From Candidatus Doudnabacteria bacterium (GTDB lineage Bacteria; Patescibacteriota; Doudnabacteria; UBA920; O2-02-FULL-48-8), in assembly GCA_016199215.1 (NCBI GenBank), contig JACQHB010000008.1, positions 1-38,602 on the forward strand: a stretch of 38,602 nt of DNA. The letters are read 5' to 3'. A program made the position numbers and the translations under genes. Of this stretch, positions 1 to 6,961 are shown in pieces. The notes beneath the pieces were generated by a model, which worked only from the letters and a program-made list of their open reading frames with translations, ran no database searches and was not told the origin of the DNA. How positions within the stretch are numbered: position 1 is the first letter of the stretch; each line of letters starts with the position of its first letter.

Positions 1-57
1 CTTGCCTGCCAAAAACTTATCCAGCCGTTCTTTTTTATCAGCAGTAAATTTAAGCAT
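1..57 (-). CDS. Pseudouridine synthase, RluA/RluD-like (first 19 codons only)
   Basis: Only the start is in the window. It begins MLKFTADKKERLDKFLAGK, with the RLDKFLA pattern that opens the S4 RNA-binding domain at the N-terminus of RluA/RluD-type 23S rRNA pseudouridine synthases. Its ATG overlaps the TAA of the upstream ACT-domain gene by one base (TAATG), so the two are probably co-translated. The catalytic domain lies outside the window, so the enzyme subtype is inferred. Another S4-domain protein, such as a hemolysin/TlyA-type methyltransferase, cannot be excluded from 19 residues. Confidence 0.6.
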   Translation of the reverse strand, partial: MLKFTADKKERLDKFLAGK

Positions 58-716
58 TATCGACTATCGATTAAATCCTTAATAACCTGAAAAGCTCTCT
101 CAATCATCAGATCTTCAAAAATTAAAGTTAGTTCATTTGAAACCGAAATCACTTCAATAAAATTGATATTTTCCCAAGCCAAAGCTTTAAGCACAGGGTA
201 ATAAACTCCTGGCAAATGAGCTGTCGGTTCAGCGAACCTGATAACAATAGCTGAAAGGTTGTCTATTTTTTGATTTACATCTTTGCTTGGTATCAATTTC
301 CCGACTTCTCGCGCAATATTGTTGCTGACAATTAAAGTCGTCTCAAATAACCCTTGGGACAAATTAAAAAATTTATCCTGCTTTTGCCTGGAATTGATCA
401 ATCTATGAACTTGCTTTTGAAGATCGAAAGATCGATTGGAATTATTGAATAGAAATTCAATTAAATTTGATTGAATCGTAAAACTACTAATTTTAGGAAA
501 TTTTCTGTTTATAGCAGTCTTATTCAATCTCAGACTCAATCGATGCAGGGCCATGACTATTGCGCCTATAGATGCCTTCTTTAAATTTACCTTCTCGATC
601 CGGGGCTTGAGTCCTTTGGCCAAAGCCGACATGTTAACAATGCCACGAATTAGACCTTCTTCGATTAGAGGCTCTTTTTTTATCTCTTCTTCAATTAATT
701 GGCTGATTGTTCTCAT
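57..716 (-). CDS. ACT-domain regulatory-type protein, unknown ligand
   Basis: 219 aa. The last ~70 residues (about 150-215) read like an aspartokinase-type ACT domain: DNLSAIVIRF, then LPGVYYPVLKALAWENINFIEV and SNELTLIFED, with the usual N-I-N-F-I / S-x-E-L-T-L pattern of an ACT beta-alpha-beta fold. The first ~60 residues are helical and could be a winged-helix DNA-binding domain. ACT domains usually bind amino acids, so a ligand-responsive regulator is plausible but unproven. There is no ribosome binding site before the ATG. A promoter-like TTTACA-N17-TATATT ends 8 nt before it, predicting a leaderless mRNA. It is followed directly by the pseudouridine synthase. Confidence 0.6.
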   Translation of the reverse strand: MRTISQLIEEEIKKEPLIEEGLIRGIVNMSALAKGLKPRIEKVNLKKASIGAIVMALHRLSLRLNKTAINRKFPKISSFTIQSNLIEFLFNNSNRSFDLQKQVHRLINSRQKQDKFFNLSQGLFETTLIVSNNIAREVGKLIPSKDVNQKIDNLSAIVIRFAEPTAHLPGVYYPVLKALAWENINFIEVISVSNELTLIFEDLMIERAFQVIKDLIDSR

Positions 717-724
717 TTGTTATA

Positions 725-753
725 AATATAACATTTTGTTATTTTTTTGTAAA
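725..753 (-). promoter_or_regulatory. Sigma70-like promoter of the ACT-domain gene
   Basis: On the minus strand, TTTACA (753-748), a 17-nt spacer and TATATT (730-725). The ATG starts at 716, only 8 nt after the -10 box. The expected start of transcription is therefore within 1-3 nt of the start codon (leaderless). Confidence 0.55.
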
Positions 754-817
754 AACCATCATGAAAATAGACTCTACAACAGTCCTCCCCTAACCTGCAA
801 ATACAAGGAGGAAATTT

Positions 818-1129
818 ATGATTCAACCCATCTACTGTCTGCTTGAGGGACTCGAACAAACTTTGAGGATCAGGTCACGCGATGGCAAGACGTTCTTGAT
901 TGTCGGTGTTTATTGGAGAACAAAAAGCAGCGGGTATTACAAGGTCGATGAAGGAGGAAACACCATGTCAGACATCAGCGAACAGGAGGCCGAACACCAG
1001 CTGATAAATGCTGCAGAGCTTGCAATTTGCCGCAGCCGGTTTCCACTCAAAGAGCAAGGGGAAACCGTCCAACTTGATCAGCTCAAGAATCGCGCCCTTC
1101 TGCATTGTCTTGGACGCCTAGGATGGTAG
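818..1129 (+). CDS. Small hypothetical protein of a plus-strand cassette
   Basis: 103 aa, not recognised. The ORF has a strong ribosome binding site (AAGGAGG, then 5-6 nt, ATG). A second site, GAAGGAGGAAACACC, precedes an in-frame internal ATG at 965, which would give a 54-residue product starting MSDISEQEAEH. The frame could therefore make two products, or the real gene may be only the shorter one. It is opposed to the neighbouring genes and ends in its own terminator (1152-1185). In this it resembles the other plus-strand cassettes at 9.8-15.9 kb and 35.6 kb. No transmembrane segment or signal peptide is visible. Confidence 0.5.
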   Translation: MIQPIYCLLEGLEQTLRIRSRDGKTFLIVGVYWRTKSSGYYKVDEGGNTMSDISEQEAEHQLINAAELAICRSRFPLKEQGETVQLDQLKNRALLHCLGRLGW

Positions 1130-1151
1130 TTCGCCAGTCATCCGAGCACCA

Positions 1152-1185
1152 GAGGGTAAGTTCTCGGACTTACCCTCGATTTTTT
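1152..1185 (+). terminator. Rho-independent terminator of the 818-1129 cassette
   Basis: A perfect 10-bp stem (GAGGGTAAGT / ACTTACCCTC) with a 6-nt loop is followed by GATTTTTT. The trmD stop codon on the other strand (1172-1170) lies inside this hairpin, so the last codons of trmD (KNRG-stop) are written by the terminator sequence. Confidence 0.8.
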
Positions 1186-1877
1186 AAAAGATCCGGCCGT
1201 CGTTTTTTTGTCCTCGTAAGCGCTTCGGTCTTCCTCCACTCCGATACTTTCCCGTGGTTGCCGGAAAGTAAAATTTTGGGCACTTTTTTGCCCCTAAAAT
1301 TTTCGGGCCGGGTATATTGCGGATATTCTAAAAGACCTGCCTGTCCGGTAGGCAGGTTCTCTGAGAAGCTCTCATTGACGGTTGATTCAAACTTCCCCAC
1401 CACACCCGGTACCAATCTGGCGACCGTATCTAAAACTGCCATAGCCGGAATTTCTCCACCTGTTAACACAAAATCACCCAAGGAAATTTCCTCGTCAACC
1501 AAGTCGCGAATGCGCTCATCGAAGCCTTCGTAGCGCCCGCAAATCAGTATTAAGGTTTTGTATTGGATTAATCTTTGGGCTATTTTTTGATTGAATGGTT
1601 TCCCTTGTGGGGTCAACAAAATAATTTTTGAATTTTGATTTTTGAATTTTGATTTTATGGTTTTCAGTGCCTTTGCCATAATATCTACTCTGAAAACCAT
1701 TCCAACTCCCCCTCCATATGGCCGATCATCCACGCTGTTGTGCGCGCCTTCCCCCCAATCGCGCAAATTTTTAAGTTCGATCTTTATTAATTTTTTTGCA
1801 AGCGCGCGCTTAATCAAGCTTATGTTGAAATAAGATTGAAAGGCTTCTGGAAACAAAGTAAGTATAATAAATCTCAT
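1170..1877 (-). CDS. trmD: tRNA (guanine37-N1)-methyltransferase TrmD
   Basis: 235 aa. It methylates G37 in tRNAs with G36 to prevent frameshifting, using SAM bound in a trefoil knot. Recognisable motifs are LTLFPEAF at the N-terminus, DDRPYGGGVGMVF (51-63), CGRYEGFDERI (113-123) and GDFVLTGGEIPAM (134-146). Two stretches look like repeat insertions in loops: residues ~74-86 (IKSKFKNQNSKII), written by the AT-rich CAAAATTCAAAAAT repeat, and residues 175-181 (LPTGQAG), written by a GC-rich palindrome. It lies downstream of rpsP and khpA, as in the common ribosomal cluster, but rimM is absent and a terminator separates it from khpA. A possible promoter with -10 TATCTA ends 8 nt before the ATG; no ribosome binding site is seen. 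Confidence 0.95.
   Translation of the reverse strand: MRFIILTLFPEAFQSYFNISLIKRALAKKLIKIELKNLRDWGEGAHNSVDDRPYGGGVGMVFRVDIMAKALKTIKSKFKNQNSKIILLTPQGKPFNQKIAQRLIQYKTLILICGRYEGFDERIRDLVDEEISLGDFVLTGGEIPAMAVLDTVARLVPGVVGKFESTVNESFSENLPTGQAGLLEYPQYTRPENFRGKKVPKILLSGNHGKVSEWRKTEALTRTKKRRPDLLKNRG
1335..1357. repeat. GC-rich palindrome inside trmD
   Basis: ACCTGCCT, a 7-nt loop GTCCGGT and AGGCAGGT make an 8-bp perfect stem. On the trmD strand it encodes LPTGQAG. A related sequence, CCGGCAGGCAGGCGG, ends the DedA gene (2826-2842; peptide LPAGRRG). I recall LPAGRQG/LPTGQAG-type peptides as recurrent in CPR proteins, which fits a dispersed palindromic repeat. Confidence 0.7.
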
Positions 1878-1941
1878 ATAGATATTAGATACTAGATATT
1901 AGATATTAGTCAAACCTATCCAATATCGAATATCCAACTAT
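1878..1941. repeat. AT-rich GATATTAG-type inverted repeat before trmD
   Basis: The left arm is built from GATATTAGATACTAGATATTA units and the right arm is the approximate reverse complement (CCAATATCGAATATCCAAC), around a short centre. The same family recurs before rnc (6797-6880). The element supplies the AT-rich box (TATCTA) that may serve as the trmD -10. Confidence 0.6.
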
Positions 1942-1942
1942 C

Positions 1943-1971
1943 AAAAAATCCCGCTGTCGCGGGATTTTTTT
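1943..1971. terminator. Bidirectional terminator between khpA and trmD
   Basis: AAAAAATCCCGC, loop TGTC, GCGGGATTTTTT: a 12-bp stem whose GC core is flanked by A and T runs, so it can terminate transcription in both directions. It splits khpA from trmD. Confidence 0.85.
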
Positions 1972-2290
1972 ATAGTTTAAACTCGTCGATGTCAGAGGCT
2001 AATTCTTTTTCCGAAGTAGCTTCTCGGTTCTTGCGGAACCCTTCCGGCTCGTAAATCTTCAAATTCACGCGGGATTTGCGCTTGGCTCCGACCACTCGAA
2101 GCAAAGTTCGGATGGACTTGGCGGTTTGTCCCTGCCGGCCGATCACCTGACCCATGTCTTCTTGGTGAAGGTGAAGGGTAATCAGCACTCCCATCTCATC
2201 AACCGTGCGCTCTGTTTTGACATCTTCTGGATGGTCAACCAAAGCTCTCACGACATATTCAACAAACTCTTGGTCTTGTTCTTGTGCCAT
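1970..2290 (-). CDS. khpA: KH-domain RNA-binding protein KhpA
   Basis: 106 aa, a single KH domain. The nucleic-acid-binding GxxG loop reads IGRQGQ in the segment DMGQVIGRQGQTAKSIRTLL (about residues 56-75), followed by the third strand. The start FVEYVVRALVDHPEDV is typical of KhpA, a small RNA chaperone that in other bacteria works with KhpB/EloR. The family length is ~75-80 aa; the extra C-terminal 25 residues are charged and probably disordered. It sits directly after rpsP, as in many genomes, but has its own strong promoter (TTGACA-N16-TATAAT) and a leader of ~70 nt. No ribosome binding site precedes the ATG. Confidence 0.9.
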   Translation of the reverse strand: MAQEQDQEFVEYVVRALVDHPEDVKTERTVDEMGVLITLHLHQEDMGQVIGRQGQTAKSIRTLLRVVGAKRKSRVNLKIYEPEGFRKNREATSEKELASDIDEFKL

Positions 2291-2370
2291 GTTGGTAAAT
2301 TAAAATTCTGTAAAGAACTGACTTGAGGCGGTCGACCTTGGTATACTGCCTGCGCATCAGAATTAAAGAC

Positions 2371-2398
2371 ATTATAACAAAACAAGCGCTTTTGTCAA
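2371..2398 (-). promoter_or_regulatory. Strong promoter of khpA
   Basis: Consensus boxes TTGACA (2398-2393) and TATAAT (2376-2371) with a 16-nt spacer. The -35 box overlaps the loop of the rpsP hairpin at 2384-2405, so termination and initiation signals share the same bases. Confidence 0.7.
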
Positions 2399-2405
2399 AG
2401 CGCTT
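2384..2405 (-). terminator. Hairpin after rpsP
   Basis: AAGCGCTTT, loop, AAAGCGCTT: a 9-bp stem read after the rpsP stop, followed on the minus strand by GTTTTG. It is a weak terminator, with a promoter built into it. Confidence 0.5.
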
Positions 2406-2421
2406 GAGCCGCGTCTTCTTA

Positions 2422-2778
2422 TTAAGAAGCTGTCGGGGTTGGGGAGGGTTCGGTTTTCGCTTCCGCGGAAGCCGCGGGAGCGGGAGAGGCTTGGGCTGGC
2501 TCATCCTTTTTCTTTGGTTTCCAAGCCTTAACTTTCTTGCTTGTAATAAATTGCTTGTCCACGAAAAGATTGTGGACTGTGGGAGAGAGTTGAATGTTTT
2601 TGGCAAGCCAGAACTTCAGCCGGTCTTGGTCTTTGATCCCGAAATCTTTGCTCCTGGGATTGTAATGGCCCAGGACTTCCAGGAATTTCTTGGAAGCGGA
2701 CCGATGCGCTTCTGCCAAAACAATCCGGAAGGTCGGACGATTTTTAGTGCCTGTTCGTTGTAATCGAATGGTTAGCAT
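2422..2778 (-). CDS. rpsP: 30S ribosomal protein S16
   Basis: 118 aa. The N-terminal 80 residues are S16: MLTIRLQRTGTKNRPTFRIV, then EAHRSASKKFLEVLGHYNPR and FWLAKNIQLSPTVHNLF. The tail beyond ~residue 88 is an Ala/Pro/Lys-rich, probably disordered extension. The promoter TTGACC-N17-TATACT ends 9 nt before the ATG, predicting a nearly leaderless mRNA with no ribosome binding site. Its -35 box overlaps the stop of the upstream DedA gene. Confidence 0.95.
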   Translation of the reverse strand: MLTIRLQRTGTKNRPTFRIVLAEAHRSASKKFLEVLGHYNPRSKDFGIKDQDRLKFWLAKNIQLSPTVHNLFVDKQFITSKKVKAWKPKKKDEPAQASPAPAASAEAKTEPSPTPTAS

Positions 2779-2787
2779 GACTTGAAA

Positions 2788-2816
2788 AGTATAACAAAAA
2801 ACTGATTCCGGGTCAA
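2788..2816 (-). promoter_or_regulatory. rpsP promoter; -35 from the end of a repeat
   Basis: TTGACC (2816-2811), 17 nt, TATACT (2793-2788), then 9 nt to the ATG. The -35 lies in a CGGGGTTGAC sequence that recurs at the end of the palindromic element at 36896-36967, and it contains the DedA stop codon. Confidence 0.7.
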
Positions 2817-3445
2817 CCCCGTCTTCCGGCAGGCAGGCGGCTTCTAAAGTGCCTTCTGATCCACCAAATGATTACGATGACGATGACAATAACAATGACC
2901 GCGTCAAATTTCCTGAAGTAGCTTTCAAGTAAAGTCCAATTTTGTCCCAATTTCACTCCTAACCAGGCCAAAAAAAACGACCAAATCAGAGAGCCGGCAA
3001 AAGTGTAGAAAACAAACGGCAAAAATTTGACCTTGCCAATCCCTGCAGGAATCGAAATAAAAGTCCGGACAACCGGCAGAACGCGGCCAATAAACGAGGA
3101 GAGACTACCGAATTTTTTGAAAAACTTTTCAGTCAGCTCTAAATCGTGTTGGCTGATCAAGACAAATCTTCCGTATTTAATGATCAAAGGCCGTCCTCCA
3201 TAATAGCCTAAAGCATAAGTAATCACAGAACCAACTACAGACCCGACTGCCCCAGCCAAACCCAAACCCCACAGATTGAATCTTCCGCTTTCAATCAAAA
3301 AACCGCTGAATGGCATAATAATTTCCGAAGGCAAAGGAATGGCGGCTGATTCAACAGCCATGAGCAAGGCAACGCCAACGTAGCCAAGTTGATCGATGGT
3401 TGAGGTTATGAAGTTAGTGACGGCGAGAATAAGATCAGTGAACAT
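2813..3445 (-). CDS. DedA-family (SNARE-associated) membrane protein
   Basis: 210 aa. DedA proteins are polytopic inner-membrane proteins; characterised members are linked to lipid-carrier recycling and membrane homeostasis. The family signature is clear: ESAAIPLPSEIIMPFSGFLI (31-50), GAVGSVVGSVITYALGYYGGRPLI (65-88) and FIGRVLPVVRTFISIPAG (118-135), with a final membrane helix near 180-197. The C-terminus SRLPAGRRG-stop is encoded by a GC-rich repeat, so the natural end was probably altered by insertion. The substrate is unknown here. It is not tightly linked to the Smc gene upstream, since an AT-rich inverted repeat separates them. Confidence 0.9.
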   Translation of the reverse strand: MFTDLILAVTNFITSTIDQLGYVGVALLMAVESAAIPLPSEIIMPFSGFLIESGRFNLWGLGLAGAVGSVVGSVITYALGYYGGRPLIIKYGRFVLISQHDLELTEKFFKKFGSLSSFIGRVLPVVRTFISIPAGIGKVKFLPFVFYTFAGSLIWSFFLAWLGVKLGQNWTLLESYFRKFDAVIVIVIVIVIIWWIRRHFRSRLPAGRRG

Positions 3446-3448
3446 GTT

Positions 3449-3545
3449 AGAAATTCAAAATCCAAAATTCAGAGCACAAATATATTTTAAATTTAAATAT
3501 TTAATTATTAAACCTTATTTGGATTTTGTGCTTTGAGCTTTGTGT
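3449..3545. repeat. Empty AT-rich inverted repeat (four-helix-bundle element type)
   Basis: The left arm AAATTCAAAATCCAAAATTC plus GAGCACAAAT and the right arm (reverse complement CTCAAAGCACAAAATCC plus AAATAAGGTTTAA) surround ~30 nt of A/T. The same arm words flank the four-helix-bundle gene at 20764-21120, so this looks like that element without its gene. Confidence 0.65.
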
Positions 3546-3546
3546 T

Positions 3547-5985
3547 TTATTCGGCTATTTCTTCTGCCTTTTCAAGTTTAACTGATAATATCTTGGAAAT
3601 GCCATCTTCGCCCATTGTCACCCCATACAATGTATGGCCCTGGCGCATGGTTTCCCGGTTGTGGGTGATGGTAATAAACTGAGTTTGGTTGACGAGGGTG
3701 CCTAAAATTTTGGCAAACCGGATTGAATTGGCTTCATCAAGCGCGGCATCCACCTCGTCCAAAACCACGAACGGCGAAGGGTAAGACGCGAGCATACTGC
3801 AAAGCAGGGCAATCGCGGTTAGCGCCCGCTCTCCTCCTGAAAGAGCGGCGATGGTTGCTAATTTTTTTCCGGGCGGTGTTGCCCGAATCTCAATTCCGAT
3901 AATTTCCTTGGAGCTTTTACTGGCTTCTTGGCTGCTTGTTTCTTCTTCCAGGATTTCCTGCTCCGCTTCAGTCCGCACCACCTCTTCCCGCAGCAAACTC
4001 ATTGTTGCCCGGCCTCCATTGAACAAGATTCGAAAAAATTCTGAAAATTTACCTGAAATTTTATCAAAAGCTTGGTCAAACTGTTTTTTGATAATCTCAT
4101 CCAGGTCGGAAATTATCGCTGTCAGATCCGCAACGCCCTTTTCCAAGTCCGATGCCTGGGAAGTTAAGTATTCAAAGCGCTCGGCTGTTTCCCGATATTC
4201 ATTGAGTGTTGTCTCATCGATGCCGCCGGCTAATTCGAGCTGGTGTTTTAACTTTTCAATCTTGCTGGTAAGCTCCGGGTCTGTCTGAAGTTTCTTGCAA
4301 TTTGCAAGCTCTGCCGCTTTTTGGCCCAAAGCTTCGGAAGCCTCCTTCATCAGGCCGTCTTTGAGGGTGCTGAACCTGGTTTCCTGAATTAAAATCTGGT
4401 TCTGCTCCTCTTTCAGTTTGGCTAAAGCCACGGTCTTTTCCCGGAACTTTTTTTCTTCCTCGGCCAAAAACGATCGCTTGTTCCGGTCTTCCAATTTCAC
4501 TTTTGCCAAAGAGGCCCGCAGGTCCTCTACCTGCCTGTTTAATTGAGTCAGATTATTATTTAACTCCTGCTCTCGTTTAAAAAGTTCATTTTTAAATTCT
4601 TCCGGATTGCTCTTAAGGAGGCTTTTGATTTGGTTAAGCTTGGCATTAGCCGACTCAAGCTGTTCGGAATAAGCCTGCTTCAGTACCTTGCCCTCAACCA
4701 TCCTAAGCTCTAACCGATGCAGCTGCTCCCTGGCTTCGGCTGGAGCCGGGAATGAATTAGTCCTGCTGACAAAATTTGAAACCAATTGCCGGAGCCTGTT
4801 TTTGACAAGATCAAGATTATCGACTTGCAGACTATCCAAAATCTGATTGAACTCGGACGCAAACTTTTCAAAATCCGGCCGTGATCGGCTGTTTGCCTGC
4901 TCACGTAAACTGTTTAGAGACTCCTCGTCTTTTTTGTACTCCACAGTCAATTTCTTAAGCTTGGCGGATAAGACGTCAACTTGCCGTTCCAAATCCAATT
5001 TTTCCGCGTTCAGGCTTTTCTGGTCGATGTTTCCCGGAACCAAATCCGCCTTGATCTTGCCTCTGATTTCCGCCAGGTCTTCCTGCAGTTTATATTTTCT
5101 TGCTTCCAGTCCGTCAATTTGATTGGATAATTCATAAAGGTAAGCGCCAGACTCCCTGCTTTGCCGCTCTTCAATCTCCAAATTTTTCTGGAACTGCTCG
5201 ATTGCTTGCGTGATTTCCGCCACTTCCCGCTTTTTAATGGACAAGCCCTTTCCGATTGAGAGCAGTTCGTTTTCCAATTCAAAAAGTTTACTGCCAAAAA
5301 ATTCAAGATTAAGGCTTGCCAATTCAGAGGCAACGGCTTCCCGCTCCTCCATGCGCTTGGCCTGACGCTTCAAGGATCTAAGCCTGGGCTCAATTTCGGA
5401 AATCAAAGCCGAGACCTGACTTAAATTTTCCCTGGTCTGCTCAAGCCGCCGCAGGGTCTTGTCCCTCTTCATATAATAAGGCTTGACTCCCGCGGCCTCC
5501 TCGACCAGTCCTTTAATTTCAGCAGGGCCGGCCAAAATCAATTGATCGATAGTTCCCTGGCCAATGACAGCGTAATTAGAGGCGCCAAACCCCGACTTTA
5601 GCAGAGCTTCAACAATATCGAAAAGGCGGCTTTTCTGGTTGTTCACCAAATATTCAGACTCCCCGTCGCGGAACAATCGGCGCCGGATTTCCACTTCCGA
5701 ATATTCAAACGGCAATTTCCGGTCTTTGTTGTCGAAAGTCAACGCCACCTCGGCCATAGAAAGCCTGGTTTTCTTGTCAGAGCCCGCGAAAATCACGTCT
5801 TCCGATTTCTTCCCGCGCAAAAGCTTAAGCGACTGCTCCCCGGTAACCCACCTGATCGCGTCCGCGATATTTGATTTGCCGGAACCATTGGGTCCGACAA
5901 TTGCAGTCAAACCCGGCTCGAAATCCAGGATGGTTTTGTGGGCAAAAGATTTGAATCCGTGCAGTTCTAGCCTTTTAAGATACAT
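3547..5985 (-). CDS. smc: Short Smc-like chromosome segregation ATPase
   Basis: 812 aa from the ATG at 5985 (MYLKRLELHGFKSF). The upstream in-frame ATG would add MHFEFP from the AT-rich repeat and is unlikely. Walker A GPNGSGKSN is at 31-39, the Q-loop region follows with GQGTIDQ, the signature LSGGERALTA is at ~715 and Walker B FVVLDEVDAALDEAN at ~738. Between them are two charged coiled coils. Canonical bacterial Smc is ~1150-1200 aa, with a globular hinge of ~150-200 residues in the middle. Here I see no Gly-rich hinge and no CxxC zinc hook; the middle (about residues 365-420) is a short linker with DNLDLVKNRLRQLVSN and FPAPAE. Smc dimerises through the hinge, so DNA entrapment must work differently. 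No scpA or scpB is in the window. Confidence 0.88.
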   Translation of the reverse strand: MYLKRLELHGFKSFAHKTILDFEPGLTAIVGPNGSGKSNIADAIRWVTGEQSLKLLRGKKSEDVIFAGSDKKTRLSMAEVALTFDNKDRKLPFEYSEVEIRRRLFRDGESEYLVNNQKSRLFDIVEALLKSGFGASNYAVIGQGTIDQLILAGPAEIKGLVEEAAGVKPYYMKRDKTLRRLEQTRENLSQVSALISEIEPRLRSLKRQAKRMEEREAVASELASLNLEFFGSKLFELENELLSIGKGLSIKKREVAEITQAIEQFQKNLEIEERQSRESGAYLYELSNQIDGLEARKYKLQEDLAEIRGKIKADLVPGNIDQKSLNAEKLDLERQVDVLSAKLKKLTVEYKKDEESLNSLREQANSRSRPDFEKFASEFNQILDSLQVDNLDLVKNRLRQLVSNFVSRTNSFPAPAEAREQLHRLELRMVEGKVLKQAYSEQLESANAKLNQIKSLLKSNPEEFKNELFKREQELNNNLTQLNRQVEDLRASLAKVKLEDRNKRSFLAEEEKKFREKTVALAKLKEEQNQILIQETRFSTLKDGLMKEASEALGQKAAELANCKKLQTDPELTSKIEKLKHQLELAGGIDETTLNEYRETAERFEYLTSQASDLEKGVADLTAIISDLDEIIKKQFDQAFDKISGKFSEFFRILFNGGRATMSLLREEVVRTEAEQEILEEETSSQEASKSSKEIIGIEIRATPPGKKLATIAALSGGERALTAIALLCSMLASYPSPFVVLDEVDAALDEANSIRFAKILGTLVNQTQFITITHNRETMRQGHTLYGVTMGEDGISKILSVKLEKAEEIAE

Positions 5986-5991
5986 AGGAAA

Positions 5992-6101
5992 TTCAAAATG
6001 CAAAAGTCAAAATACAAAATGACAAATCAAAATTAAAAATTATTCTCTTTGCATTTTTAATTACACCTTGATTTTTGATCTTTGATTTTTGATTTCTCAT
6101 A
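5992..6101. repeat. AT-rich inverted repeat between smc and rnc
   Basis: The left arm has AAATTCAAAATGCAAAAGTC-type words and the right arm is the reverse complement of AAATCAAAAATCAAAGATC words. It has the same composition and symmetry as the element at 3449-3545, with no gene inside. Confidence 0.55.
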
Positions 6102-6103
6102 GG

Positions 6104-6787
6104 TTAAAAGTCTGAAATTTCAAGGCCATTTTTCGCGGCCGCCACTTCGGCCTCTTGTTTGGAAGGCCCCACGCCCTTGGCAATCTGTTTCTGGTTGATA
6201 AACACCCCAACCTCAAAATTTTTGTTATGGTCTGGCCCCCATTCGCCCAAGACTATGTAGTGCGGGGTCACGCCCAATTTTTCCTGAGCCAATTCCTGAA
6301 ACTTGCTCTTCGGATCCAGGACCTCTCCTTCTTCAACAATCGATTGGAGCTTCCCAATAATATTTGCCGTGATAAAGGTTTTTGAGGTTTCAAATCCGGA
6401 ATCCAGGTAAATTGCGCCGATTAAGGCTTCCAGGGCGTTTGCCAAAATCACCTGCCTGGCTCGCCCGATATCTTTTGATTCCCCTTTTGAAAGCAGGATG
6501 TGCTCCTCCAGCCCCAGACTGTTTGCGACATCAGAAAGCATTTTGTAATTAACCAAGGCGGAGCGGAAATTAGTCAGCTCGCCTTCCGGGTTTGGATAAT
6601 TGCGGTAAAGATATTCCGTGGTGATCAATTCCAAAACCGCGTCTCCCAAAAACTCTAATCGTTCGTTGTGCGGCAGAGGCCATTTGCGGTTTTCATTCAG
6701 GTATGACCGGTGGGTCAACGCGCTTTTGAGCAAATCTTTGTCTTTGAATTTTATATTGATTTTGTTTTCTAGCTTTTCTAAATCCAT
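6104..6787 (-). CDS. rnc: Ribonuclease III
   Basis: 227 aa, normal length. It is a double-strand-specific endoribonuclease for rRNA and mRNA processing. The signature NERLEFLGDAVLEL is at 41-54 with the catalytic Glu and Asp, and the second acidic cluster is in NALEALIGAIYLDSG (~115-130). The C-terminal ~70 residues form a double-stranded RNA-binding domain, ending in KGVGPSKQEAEVAAAKNGLE. A weak purine-rich sequence, GAAAGAAG, precedes the ATG. The gene is transcribed in the same direction as smc. A GATATTAG-type inverted repeat separates it from the upstream tRNA-Val. Confidence 0.96.
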   Translation of the reverse strand: MDLEKLENKINIKFKDKDLLKSALTHRSYLNENRKWPLPHNERLEFLGDAVLELITTEYLYRNYPNPEGELTNFRSALVNYKMLSDVANSLGLEEHILLSKGESKDIGRARQVILANALEALIGAIYLDSGFETSKTFITANIIGKLQSIVEEGEVLDPKSKFQELAQEKLGVTPHYIVLGEWGPDHNKNFEVGVFINQKQIAKGVGPSKQEAEVAAAKNGLEISDF

Positions 6788-6796
6788 TGTTTTCTT

Positions 6797-6880
6797 CTTT
6801 CAGATATTGGATACTGGATATTAGATATTAGCGATCATCACTCACCAATAGCCAATATCAAATATCTAATATCAATAATT
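6797..6880. repeat. GATATTAG-type inverted repeat before rnc
   Basis: Arms built from GATATTGGATACTGGATATT and its approximate complement (CAATATCAAATATCTAATAT) surround a ~20-nt unique centre. It is the second copy of the family at 1878-1941. Confidence 0.6.
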
Positions 6881-6884
6881 ATTC

Positions 6885-6959
6885 TGGTGGGCGGTAGAGG
6901 ATTCGAACCTCTGACCCTTTCTACGTCAAAGAAATGCTCTACCACTGAGCTAACCGCCC
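6885..6959 (-). tRNA. tRNA-Val(GAC)
   Basis: Complete cloverleaf with a 7-bp acceptor stem (GGGCGGT/ACCGCCC), D arm GCTC/GAGC, anticodon stem TTTCT/AGAAA around loop TTGACGT (anticodon GAC), T arm with TTCGAAT, and an encoded CCA. Base 37 is G. Confidence 0.95.
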
Positions 6960-6961
6960 CT

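Noticed and set aside
5986-6003. An earlier in-frame ATG for smc (MHFEFP...)
   Set aside because: The added codons come from the AT-rich intergenic repeat, and the family begins at MYLKRLELHGFKSF.
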